Shown: positions 17,844 to 25,892 of the stretch, in pieces
How the letters are laid out: every line of letters starts with the position of its first letter
How positions within the stretch are numbered: position 1 is the first letter of the stretch
NCBI GenBank assembly: GCA_965237775.1
Contig: OZ250155.1
Span: 1,302,001-1,366,000, forward strand
Direction of reading: 5' to 3'
DNA length: 64,000 bases
From: CATOSP01 sp965237775
GTDB lineage: Bacteria; Chloroflexota; Dehalococcoidia; Lucifugimonadales; UBA3495
Position numbers and translations under genes: made by a program
Notes under the pieces: generated by a model
Database searches by the model: none
What the model was told of the DNA's origin: nothing
Seen by the model: only the letters and a program-made list of their open reading frames with translations

Positions 17844-17877
17844 GGTCAGCCCTCCGCAGCTTTCAGGAATCCGCCCT

Positions 17878-19155
17878 TTACTCGGTTATCGAGGACAGTT
17901 GCTCGAAGTAGTCCGGGAAGGTCTTTGAGACGCAATCGGGGTTGTTGATTGTTATGGGGGCGTCTCCAAGTGCGGCCAGGGAAAAGCTCATGGCCATGCG
18001 GTGATCGTTGTAGGTGTCGATGGTTGCGGGAGATATTCTCGTTGGAGGAGTGATCTCAAGGTAATCATCCCCTTCGTAGACTTCCGCCCCCACCTTGCGC
18101 AGCTCGGCGGCCATGGCAGCCAACCGGTCTGTCTCCTTGACCCGCCAGTTTGCCACGTTTCGAATGGCCGTCTTCCCTTGGGCGAATAAGGCGGTCGTAG
18201 CGACGGTCATAGCCGCGTCAGTGATGTGATTCAGGTCGAGGTCCACGCCGCGCAAGTCCCCGCGGGAGACCTCGATCCAGTCGGGGCCACGGGACACTGC
18301 CGCGCCCATCTGTTCCAGCACATTGGCCAGCCCCACGTCGCCCTGAACGCTGTTTGCCCCCACTCCGTTCACCCGCACAGTCCCGCCCCTGATGGCGGCG
18401 GCGGCCAGGAAATAGGTAGCCGAGGAAGCGTCACCCTCCACCAGGGCCGTACCGGGTGACCGGTACATCTGACCGCCGGGGACCCGGAATTGCTCGTATC
18501 CGGAGGTCTCGACAGTCGCCCCAAAACTACGGACAACGTCAACGGTCATGTCGATGTAGGGTTTGGATACCAAGTCCCCTTCGACGTTGATGACCATGTC
18601 CTGCTGGGCCAGCGGGGCGGCCATCAAGAGCGCGGTCAGGTATTGGCTGGATATGTTGCCGCGGACGGTGACTTCGCCGCCTTTGATGCCATTGGAAATG
18701 ATTCGCAGCGGTGGATAGCCGTCCCGTTGTACATACTCGATGCGGACACCCAACTGCCGCAGGGCGTCGACTAGGTCCTTGATGGGGCGTTCGTGCATCC
18801 GGGGCTCTCCCGTGAGGTCGAACACTCCTTGTCCGAGGCAAAGGGCGGCGCACAACGGGCGAATGGCTGTCCCGGCGTTACCAAGAAAGAGTTCGGTCTC
18901 CTGGGGAGGGAATGGCCCACCGAGCCCGTGGACCCGGCAGCGGGTCTTGTCCGGGGACAACTCGAACCTCACACCCAGTCTACGCAGAGCGTCCAACATG
19001 TGGTTGGTATCGTCGCTGTCCAGCAGGTTGTAAACGTCGGTTATCCCGTGGGCCATCGACGCCAGCAGCAAGATACGGTTGGACAAGCTCTTGGAACCGG
19101 GAAGCTGGATGGTTCCCTGAATCCGCTTGATTGGTTTAAGGACTAACTGGTCCAT
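17878..19155 (-). CDS. aroA: 3-phosphoshikimate 1-carboxyvinyltransferase (EPSP synthase)
   Basis: 425 residues from the ATG at 19155; the frame extends 18 codons further to 19209, but that part overlaps a terminator arm and the family starts MDQLVLKPIKRIQGTI-like. The enzyme joins PEP to shikimate 3-phosphate in aromatic amino acid synthesis. Hallmarks are QLPGSKSLSNRILLLA, FLGNAGTAIRPLCA (the LGNAGTA PEP motif), GEPRMHERPI, SSQYLTALLMAAPL, DASSATYFLAAAAI, RVKETDRLAAMAAELRK and YNDHRMAMSFS. It looks like the glyphosate-sensitive class I type, as in E. coli. All key motifs are intact. The SDR gene follows closely. Confidence 0.97.
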   Translation of the reverse strand: MDQLVLKPIKRIQGTIQLPGSKSLSNRILLLASMAHGITDVYNLLDSDDTNHMLDALRRLGVRFELSPDKTRCRVHGLGGPFPPQETELFLGNAGTAIRPLCAALCLGQGVFDLTGEPRMHERPIKDLVDALRQLGVRIEYVQRDGYPPLRIISNGIKGGEVTVRGNISSQYLTALLMAAPLAQQDMVINVEGDLVSKPYIDMTVDVVRSFGATVETSGYEQFRVPGGQMYRSPGTALVEGDASSATYFLAAAAIRGGTVRVNGVGANSVQGDVGLANVLEQMGAAVSRGPDWIEVSRGDLRGVDLDLNHITDAAMTVATTALFAQGKTAIRNVANWRVKETDRLAAMAAELRKVGAEVYEGDDYLEITPPTRISPATIDTYNDHRMAMSFSLAALGDAPITINNPDCVSKTFPDYFEQLSSITE

Positions 19156-19194
19156 GTGGGAATGCCTCTCGGTGTAGAATATGGGGCCAATTAG

Positions 19195-19234
19195 AAAGCG
19201 CCGCTTCACCCGGTTGGTGGGTAGCGGCGCTTTT
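19195..19234 (-). terminator. Rho-independent terminator of the DUF1800-DUF1501-NHL operon
   Basis: A stem of 11 bp (19195-19205 with 19223-19233, AAAGCGCCGCT paired to AGCGGCGCTTT) with a 17-nt loop lies between the end of the NHL gene and the start of aroA, both on the minus strand. Short T/A tracts flank both sides. Confidence 0.7.
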
Positions 19235-19290
19235 GTTCACGCTAACCTGGCCATGGATTGAGGGCCGTCAAAGACTACCCAGATAGCTGG

Positions 19291-20319
19291 CTATGTGGTC
19301 GATAGAGTCGGATTGCGCGGAGGTGCGGCCATGGTTTCTTCATCCAAGGGGATTGCGTCCTTCTCATAGATCTGGACCCGGTAGGACTCGTAGTCGGGAA
19401 TGAAGAGCCGGAACTGATCGTCCACCCTCACCGAACGGGGCCGGCGTAGGTATTTCTCCTCCTCCAACTTCCCCATCTCGCGCAGCCGGTTGGGCATTGC
19501 GTTGGTCATCATGTAGGTGCGGGAAACCCGGGAGAGGGAAGCGTCACCCAGGAACTTCCAGATGTAGCGTCCTTCCTGGTTGAACAGTTGCACCCGGTTG
19601 TTGCCCCAGTCGCACACGTAGATATCGCCGTGGCCATCGACGGCTATCCCGGTGGGCCGGTTGAACTCCCCGTCACTGGAGCCCTCTCGACCAATGACCA
19701 TCAGCGGCTCGCCCGACGGGCTGAGCTTCTGCACCCTGTGGTTGCCCCAGTCGGCCACGTACACGTCGCCGACTTCATCCACGTGGACACCCATGGGAAG
19801 CTCGAATTGACCGGGCTCGGGCCCCTGGGAACCGAAGCCCCCCAGGTACTCGCCTTCAACGGTGAACCGTTGCACTCTGTGGTTCTGGGAGTCGACTGTC
19901 ACCAGGTTGCCTTCCGGGTCGAAGGCTATCCCGGCGGGACCCTTCAGTTCTTCCGGACCCTCCCCTTCCTCGCCGAACTTGGAGACGAACTCCCCGTCCG
20001 GGTGGAACCGGGTAATCCGGTGTACGGCTTCGTCGCTTACGAAGAGGTCCCCCTCGTCGTCGGTGATGACCTGCACCGGCCATTCAAACTGTCCATCCGC
20101 CCTGCCGTATCCGCCGATCTGCACCAGGTCTCCGGATAATTGCTCGGCGTCGTCGAGGGACCAGACCCGGATCAGCGATGCGCCTTCCGACCTGAGCAGG
20201 ATGTAAACTACGTCGTCTTTGCCAAAGGCCACGTCAACCGGGAAGTTGGTAATCCGGCGCATCCCCAGGGTCTTGTGGTAGGGGAAGCCCGCTCTTAGCA
20301 GTCCGTACGGTCGTACCAT
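19291..20319 (-). CDS. NHL-repeat beta-propeller protein
   Basis: 342 residues built of NHL blades, for example GPAGIAFDPEGNLVTVDSQN, ELPMGVHVDEVGDVYVADW and RPTGIAVDGHGDIYVCDW, separated by HRVQKLSPSG-type strands. The C-terminal 70 residues (RLREMGKLEEEKYLRRPR, then YESYRVQIYEKD) resemble the end of the truncated NHL protein at the left edge of the window. No signal peptide or membrane segment is seen. It is the last gene of a minus-strand operon after DUF1800 and DUF1501 and ends 57 bp before a strong terminator. Role unknown; propellers often bind partner proteins or ligands. Confidence 0.88.
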   Translation of the reverse strand: MVRPYGLLRAGFPYHKTLGMRRITNFPVDVAFGKDDVVYILLRSEGASLIRVWSLDDAEQLSGDLVQIGGYGRADGQFEWPVQVITDDEGDLFVSDEAVHRITRFHPDGEFVSKFGEEGEGPEELKGPAGIAFDPEGNLVTVDSQNHRVQRFTVEGEYLGGFGSQGPEPGQFELPMGVHVDEVGDVYVADWGNHRVQKLSPSGEPLMVIGREGSSDGEFNRPTGIAVDGHGDIYVCDWGNNRVQLFNQEGRYIWKFLGDASLSRVSRTYMMTNAMPNRLREMGKLEEEKYLRRPRSVRVDDQFRLFIPDYESYRVQIYEKDAIPLDEETMAAPPRNPTLSTT

Positions 20320-20343
20320 CTGTGCATCTTCCTCCAGTAGGAG

Positions 20344-21480
20344 CTAGTTCTTAAAGGGCCGGATCTGCTCGTAGTGGCCCTTGACGATGGGGGCAGCCTC
20401 GACGCTGAGCCACTGTTCCAACACCGTGCCGTAAATCCCCCGGAAGTCGATCATGTGGCGAAGGTCCTCGCCGTGCTCCCATTCACTGGGGTTGATGGAC
20501 GGGTACTCGGAGTAGAGGCCTCCTTCGATGGGCTTGCCGAAGAGGTACGCCCCGCCGCCCGAGCCGTGATCGGTGCCGCTGCCGTTGTCCCTCATTCGCC
20601 GTCCGAACTCGGTGAACGCCAACACCGTAACGTTGTCACCGGCGTCGTGTTGGTCCAGATCGTCCAGGAAGTCGGCGATGGCCCCGGACACCTCGTTCAT
20701 CAGCTTGGGGTGGGCGGCCATCTCGTTGGCATGGGTGTCGTAGCCAATGTGGTTGGTGTAGAAAACCCGGGTGCCGAGACCGGCCAGGTGGATGCGGGCC
20801 ACGTCGCGGAGGCTCTTGGCTATGGGGTTGTCTGCGTATTCCACCGTCGATTCGTACTTGGAAGCCACGTCACCCAACAGGTCGGCGCCCTTCAGCACGT
20901 CGATACCGGTCTTGCCGATGTACTCAGCCGTTGGGCCGGCGCCAATCGCGCCGCCGTAAATGTTGCGGAACATGGAGACGGCGCGGTCGCGCAAGTCTTC
21001 CTGCTCGACCTCGGTCATCACGCCGTAGCCTTCCAGGTCACCCACAGAGGTTACGGGCACGCCGGACACAGCCATAGCCCGGGGTAGACCGCGCCCGATG
21101 TTGACACCCGTCAGCACGTTTTCAGCATGAGGGTCAAGCTCCCTTATGGCCTGGCCCAGCCACCCTTCGAGGCCGACCTTGTCCGGCTCACAGGTGTGCC
21201 AGATGTCCATACCGCGGAAGTGAGACCGGTTGGAGTTGGGATAGCCTACGCCTTGGACGATGGCCATTCTGCCCTCATCGTAGAGACGCTTGAAGGGCGC
21301 GGCGTTCTGATTGATGCCCAGTTCGTCGTTGATGGGCAGGACCTCGTCAGGGTTGATGCGAATCTTCTTCCGGGCGTCGAAGTAATGCTCGTTGGTGAAT
21401 GGGACGACCGTGTTAAGGAAGTCGTTTCCTCCGGTCATCTGCACCACAACCAGGACCCGGTCATCTTGCTGAGTGCTCAT
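20344..21480 (-). CDS. DUF1501-domain protein
   Basis: 378 residues of the DUF1501 family, distantly related to alkaline phosphatase/sulfatase folds. Typical stretches are VLVVVQMTGGNDFLNTVVPF near the N-terminus, VQGVGYPNSNRSHFRGMDIWHT, GIDVLKGADLLG, FYTNHIGYDTHANEMAAHPK, VLAFTEFGRRMRDNGSGTDH and GSGGGAYLFGKPI. The usual family member starts with a Tat signal; here the protein starts directly at the domain with no signal. DUF1501 and DUF1800 are almost always encoded as a pair, as here (DUF1800 ends 58 bp upstream). The biochemical role of the pair is not established. Confidence 0.93.
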   Translation of the reverse strand: MSTQQDDRVLVVVQMTGGNDFLNTVVPFTNEHYFDARKKIRINPDEVLPINDELGINQNAAPFKRLYDEGRMAIVQGVGYPNSNRSHFRGMDIWHTCEPDKVGLEGWLGQAIRELDPHAENVLTGVNIGRGLPRAMAVSGVPVTSVGDLEGYGVMTEVEQEDLRDRAVSMFRNIYGGAIGAGPTAEYIGKTGIDVLKGADLLGDVASKYESTVEYADNPIAKSLRDVARIHLAGLGTRVFYTNHIGYDTHANEMAAHPKLMNEVSGAIADFLDDLDQHDAGDNVTVLAFTEFGRRMRDNGSGTDHGSGGGAYLFGKPIEGGLYSEYPSINPSEWEHGEDLRHMIDFRGIYGTVLEQWLSVEAAPIVKGHYEQIRPFKN

Positions 21481-21538
21481 AAAGCTAAAACCCTCTCTCC
21501 TGTTTGGCTAACGCGCCCGGGTTTGTGCGCGCGGTTAT

Positions 21539-22927
21539 TTAGGCGAATTGGTAGTCCACTGTGGAGACGATCATCTGCAGCAGGTTGATAACGTCCACCT
21601 GCTTCTCGTCGCTGTCGCCGCCGTTAGTCTGGCTAATCGTGTTGAGGTCCTTGGTGTAGTCCACCAGCAGGCGGCGGGTCTCGTCGCTTACGCGGAGGCC
21701 GCCCATCAGTTCCAGGCAGTTATTCACCAGTTCCTCGGGGTCGCCGCCCAGACCTCCGACCCGTTCCAGGATTTCCTTGATTCCCGGCTTGTCGGGATCG
21801 GCGAACTGCTTTTCGGCGAAGTTGACCCGCTCACTGAGCGTGCCGGAGTCGATCCACTCGTGCCCCGTGTGCCAACCCTCCACAGTGGGCGGGTTGAGTA
21901 GGTTTTGGCCCATGACGGTGGACGCGCCGGCGAAGTTTTGCATCCCGGGTTTGGGGTAACGGAACTCCCCGGTCTGCTTCAACACTCCCGCGACCAGCTC
22001 GGCCGGGCTCTTGACCTTCTTCCGCTGAGCGGAGTTTTTGAAGAAGGGGGACTTGAATAGCGATGCCAGCACGGCCCTCATGTCGCCGTTGGACTCGAGG
22101 AACACGGTAGCCAACTGCTCGATGGCGTCCTCGTTCCTGGGTGGTTCTATGGACCAGGATGGGACCTGGGCTTCGTCCTCGACGAAAAAGTTGTAAAGGT
22201 GCCGCGAAATGAACCGGGCCGTGGCCGCCTCGTCCACGACAATGTCGATGATGTCCCCACCATCTAAGTTGCCGGTGTGACCAAGGAAGGTCTTCTCCCC
22301 AAAGTCGTGGTCTTCAGGTACGAACTCGAACACGGCCTGGTGATGTCCCATGGGGTAGAGGGAGAGAGGCTGGCGGAAGGTCCAGCCCGTAAAGGCCCGG
22401 GACGCGCTCTTGATGTCGTCCTCGGAATAAGCCCCTATTCCCATGGAAAATAGCTCCAGCAACTCCCTGCCGTAGTTCTCGTTGATCTCGTCCTTGTGGT
22501 TCTCGTTGTTGTCCAGCCAGAAGATCATCGCGGGGTCCTTGGAAAGCTCCAGCAAGATCGTCCTGAAGTCGGTTAATCCGACCCTGCGGAACGTGTCGAT
22601 CTGGCGGAAGATGGATGGACCGTGCTCGCTCTTACCCCACGCCACTGGGTAGATGTGGTGGAGGAAGAGGGCCATCTTCTCCTCCAGGGGCCGAGGGGTG
22701 TTGATCATCCGGTAGAGCCACTTGGCCACGTAAACGGCCACTGGCTCACCGCCGATGTATCTCTCGATGAATGCTTGTTCTACCTCGTCGAAGCGTTCGG
22801 GGTTGACCAGGTCATCGACGATTTCGTCGTAGGTCTTCTCCGCCGTGAGGGTGTCCAACTCCGACGGTGTGGCGCCAAAGCCCGCGCGCCGCATCAGGTG
22901 AGCAACTTCCATGCGGTCTGATTTCAT
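21539..22927 (-). CDS. DUF1800-domain protein
   Basis: 462 residues from the ATG at 22927, chosen because GGAGG lies 9 nt upstream; a start at 22969 would add 14 residues that do not look like family sequence. DUF1800 hallmarks are HLMRRAGFGATPSEL at the N-terminus, MALFLHHIYPVAWGK, NENHKDEINENYGRELLELF, SRAFTGWTFRQP, FLGHTGNLDGGDIIDIV, FISRHLYNFFV and, at the end, LLQMIVSTVDYQFA. It lacks an export signal. It is the first gene of the operon with DUF1501 and an NHL propeller. Function unknown; in other bacteria the pair is linked to export and cell-surface processes. Confidence 0.93.
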   Translation of the reverse strand: MKSDRMEVAHLMRRAGFGATPSELDTLTAEKTYDEIVDDLVNPERFDEVEQAFIERYIGGEPVAVYVAKWLYRMINTPRPLEEKMALFLHHIYPVAWGKSEHGPSIFRQIDTFRRVGLTDFRTILLELSKDPAMIFWLDNNENHKDEINENYGRELLELFSMGIGAYSEDDIKSASRAFTGWTFRQPLSLYPMGHHQAVFEFVPEDHDFGEKTFLGHTGNLDGGDIIDIVVDEAATARFISRHLYNFFVEDEAQVPSWSIEPPRNEDAIEQLATVFLESNGDMRAVLASLFKSPFFKNSAQRKKVKSPAELVAGVLKQTGEFRYPKPGMQNFAGASTVMGQNLLNPPTVEGWHTGHEWIDSGTLSERVNFAEKQFADPDKPGIKEILERVGGLGGDPEELVNNCLELMGGLRVSDETRRLLVDYTKDLNTISQTNGGDSDEKQVDVINLLQMIVSTVDYQFA

Positions 22928-23039
22928 GCTCAGAATCCTCCGGGCAGCGTTATCGGTATGCGAGTACAACCAGCCCCGGTCCCATGAACCGGATGGTTAC
23001 TAAGATTATAACGATTCTTGGCTATCCTTCAAGTCCAAC

Positions 23040-23394
23040 GTAACTGCTCAGACTTGATGAGGCGGATTGGCTGAATCTCATATCGGTGAGCTTTGTGATA
23101 ATCCTCTTACCATGTCCCGCCCCCACAATCCGTCATTCCCGCGCAGGGAGACCTTTGCGTAACCTTCCGCGACTCCCGCGAAAGCGAGAATCCAGAGTGT
23201 GCCCAGATACGGAGGACGCCCTCACCCTAACCCTCTCCCGGAGGGAGAGGGGATTATTCAAAGGTCTCCGCAGGCGGGAATCCAGAAATGTCAATGATCG
23301 GGACCGTTGCTGGTTGCAAAGGTTTCTGGATTCCGGGTCAAGCCCGGAATGACGAGCTTTGAGTAGGAAGGACACACCAAGTCTGAACAGTTAC
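23040..23394. mobile_element. MITE-like element A, copy 1 (with a nested element)
   Basis: A 355-bp non-coding element bounded by 20-bp terminal inverted repeats (left GTAACTGCTCAGACTTGATG at 23040-23059, right arm 23375-23394, 18 of 20 matching). It is flanked by a perfect 8-bp direct duplication AGTCCAAC at 23032-23039 and 23395-23402, the mark of transposition. It contains a REP-like palindrome ATTCCCGC/GCGGGAAT whose loop is interrupted by a second element (23147-23269). Copy 2 is at 55644-55868. It encodes no protein. The remainder of the 22928-23625 gap holds no gene. Confidence 0.8.
23147..23269. mobile_element. Miniature element B, copy 1, nested in element A
   Basis: A 123-bp segment with inverted ends GGAGACCTTTG and CAAAGGTCTCC, flanked by the 4-bp duplication GCAG (23143-23146 and 23270-23273). 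It interrupts the 4-nt loop of the palindrome ATTCCCGC-GCAG-GCGGGAAT; copy 2 of element A has the same palindrome uninterrupted. A second copy of B, same length and about 96% identical by eye, lies at 62351-62473. Internally it holds the palindrome CTCTCCCGGAGGGAGAG. Confidence 0.75.
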
Positions 23395-23625
23395 AGTCCA
23401 ACTTCTGGATTCAACGCCTTTTGATTTTCCAAACCTGGCCCTGCCAGGGCTCACCGGCCGCCTCACCCGCTCCCCTTGAGCGAAGTCGAAGGGTGCTGGG
23501 ACGATGACTGACGATAGCTATCGAAAGGCCCCGCCGCAAATAGTGGCCGGACTGTACGAAACGTGGCCGCCGCGTTACACTAAGCGGCGGAGCATCCTAT
23601 CCTCGGCCCCATCGAAGCGAGGACC

Positions 23626-24735
23626 ATGCAGCCAGAGATCATCAAGAAGGGCGACGATTCCGGGAACCGGATGGTCCTCAAGTACGAAGGGCCTGACGCA
23701 ACACCCATCTACGCAATCGGAGTGCCCCAGGCCTGGGCGTCGCGTCTCGGTCCGACTTGGAGTTACGTCTTCGAGTCAGACCGGCTGACCGTCGTCGACC
23801 CTGGTTGCTATGGCACCGTCGACAGGCTCGAACAGGGGCTACAAACCATAGGCTATTCCTCCGCGTCGGTGGGCCGCGTCATCGTGACCCACGGCCACGT
23901 GGACCACGACGGCAATTGCTACCCCCTCCTCTCCCGCAACGGCGCGGAGTTGTGGGCCCATGAGGTGTACGGCTGGTTGGCCCGCCTGGGACGTAGAGAG
24001 ATCGAGACCGATTGGCGGCGCACCTTCCCGGGCTACCCGGTGCGGGAAGACAACATGTTCACGGACCGCGTGATGGAGCATGAGCGTCAGATCAGTCAGC
24101 TTACCCTATCCAACCCCGTCACCGATGGACTGACCGCCAACGGCCTTACTTTCTACTACACCCCCGGTCACTCGCCCGATGAGCTTTGCATCCGCTACGG
24201 AGACATGCTTTTCTCCGGCGACCATGTCCTCCCACAGATCACTCCCCATCCCAGCGTCGGGCTCAGCTACCAGCGGTTCCAGCAGTCCCTTCCCGATTCG
24301 TACAAGGGCGGGAACCGTTACTACGGGCTGGCCGTGTATCTCCGGTCTCTGAAAAGGGTCTCCGGCCTGGGAGACGAGATCACCGTGCTACCGGCCCACC
24401 GCGCCTTCTACCATGGGAATTTCAACCCTATCAATCTGGAGCGTAGCACCGAGATCCTGGAGCACCACCGGGACCGCTGCGGCGACCTGCTCAAGTTGAT
24501 CAGGGAGGGTATGGTTGACCTGGAGGCCATCACCCGAAAGCACTTCGACCACATTGGCCTCGATGACCGCATGTTCTACCCCGCCTTCACCGAGGTCATC
24601 AGTCACATGGAGTTGCTGCAGGAGGCCGGGGACGTGGCAATGTGGGCCGATGGCGGCAGCAAGGTCCGCTGGAAGGGTACCGAGGCCTTCTCAGAATTCA
24701 TCGACAACCTGTATGATCCCTTAGAGGGAGTCTAG
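23626..24735 (+). CDS. MBL-fold metallo-hydrolase
   Basis: 369 residues. The metallo-beta-lactamase signature is VTHGHVDHDGNCYPL (H-x-H-x-D-H), followed by YTPGHSPDELCIRYGDMLFSGDHVLP, which supplies the downstream His and Asp, and LPAHRAFYHG with the last His. The C-terminal ~90 residues form a helical domain (STEILEHHRDRCGDLLKLI and onward) of the type that follows the MBL core in LACTB2-like proteins. It hydrolyses a thioester, ester or phosphodiester; which is not clear. Its stop overlaps by 3 bp that of the convergent hydrolase gene. Confidence 0.88.
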   Translation: MQPEIIKKGDDSGNRMVLKYEGPDATPIYAIGVPQAWASRLGPTWSYVFESDRLTVVDPGCYGTVDRLEQGLQTIGYSSASVGRVIVTHGHVDHDGNCYPLLSRNGAELWAHEVYGWLARLGRREIETDWRRTFPGYPVREDNMFTDRVMEHERQISQLTLSNPVTDGLTANGLTFYYTPGHSPDELCIRYGDMLFSGDHVLPQITPHPSVGLSYQRFQQSLPDSYKGGNRYYGLAVYLRSLKRVSGLGDEITVLPAHRAFYHGNFNPINLERSTEILEHHRDRCGDLLKLIREGMVDLEAITRKHFDHIGLDDRMFYPAFTEVISHMELLQEAGDVAMWADGGSKVRWKGTEAFSEFIDNLYDPLEGV

Positions 24736-25856
24736 TCCACGACGGACTTCAGAAACCCCCGAAGTCTCTCCCCGTAACCCTCCGGGTCCTTGTTCCAGCC
24801 GCAGGCATGGATCGCTCCCTCGAAGGATACAAGGGTCACCAGGTCTGGCCGCAGGCTGAGCAATCTCTCACTGGTTTCGATTGGTGTGATGCCGTCGTCC
24901 CGCCCATGAAATAGCAAAACCGGCACTTTCAGGCGGTCGGCTTGGCGAACGTAGTCGAGTGCTTTCCAGTCCAACCCAAACCGCAGCGACGACACCAGCT
25001 TGCCCACCGGCGTCAACAGGTGCAAGGGCCCGAACTGGCGGGACCCGTTTCTGACTATCAGGTTCAGGTCTAGCATCGGCGAATCCAACACGAGGCCCCG
25101 GACCCTTTCCTTTAACAAGGACTGGAACATGAAATTGACCACGATTCCCCCGCCCATGCTGTAGCCCATCAGCACAACCGACCTGGCGCCCTGGCCTACG
25201 GCGTACTCGACGCCGCTCTCCAGGTCTGACCATTCAGTCTCACCAAACCGGTGAAACCCGTCCGGACTGGCGGGAACTCCCGGGTCGTTCCGGTAGGTGA
25301 TGGCGAGGACCGGAAACCCAAGCTCGTTGAATTCGGGCAGGACCCTCAAGCACTCCTGGAGTGGCGCGCCCCTGCCGTGGACCATCACAACCCAGGTGTC
25401 TCGCCTACCTGGAATGTGCCAGGCCGGTAACTCTCCCAACCGAGAGGGAAAGGTCACCTCCTGGAAGGGGATGCCGAACGCCTCGACCGGGTCCTTGGGA
25501 AAGGTGAAGAAGTCGACTCGGGCCAGGTCCCCGGCCCGCGGAAGGTGGGACCGGGGGAAGAACTCGCAGGTCACCCGGCGCCCGGCATGTTCCAGCCACC
25601 GGCCGATTTGGCCGTACCCTCCTTCCCACTCCAAGCCCCATAATCCCTCGTGAATCAGAGGGCTGCCCCGCCTGGCCGATGGGGCTAGTCCCAGGGTGCA
25701 GCGGTCGTCCCCGATCTCCTCGATGACGAGGTCGTAGGGGTTGAGGTATTCTCCGGGTAGAAGGGCCAACTTTCGCAGTTGCTCGGAGAGAAACCACCCT
25801 GCGATAGCGACACCGGCAACGGCCGCCGCCACAGCCAGGACAACGACTTCGACCAA
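24732..25856 (-). CDS. Membrane-anchored alpha/beta hydrolase
   Basis: 374 residues with one N-terminal membrane segment (VVVLAVAAAVAGVAIAGWF), followed by a ~110-residue region and then an alpha/beta-hydrolase domain. The elbow is VVLMGYSMGGGIVVNF with intact G-x-S-x-G, the acid lies in LFHGRDDGITPIETS and the His in EGAIHACGWNK. HGRGAPLQECLRVLPEFNELG marks the oxyanion region. The order resembles BAAT/peptidase-S9-like hydrolases. It is 36 bp downstream of the acyl-CoA synthetase fusion on the same strand, hinting at lipid or thioester metabolism at the membrane. Substrate unknown. Confidence 0.82.
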   Translation of the reverse strand: MVEVVVLAVAAAVAGVAIAGWFLSEQLRKLALLPGEYLNPYDLVIEEIGDDRCTLGLAPSARRGSPLIHEGLWGLEWEGGYGQIGRWLEHAGRRVTCEFFPRSHLPRAGDLARVDFFTFPKDPVEAFGIPFQEVTFPSRLGELPAWHIPGRRDTWVVMVHGRGAPLQECLRVLPEFNELGFPVLAITYRNDPGVPASPDGFHRFGETEWSDLESGVEYAVGQGARSVVLMGYSMGGGIVVNFMFQSLLKERVRGLVLDSPMLDLNLIVRNGSRQFGPLHLLTPVGKLVSSLRFGLDWKALDYVRQADRLKVPVLLFHGRDDGITPIETSERLLSLRPDLVTLVSFEGAIHACGWNKDPEGYGERLRGFLKSVVD

Positions 25857-25892
25857 GAGCTGACTACGCCTCTCCGGCTTGCCGGCGAGGGC

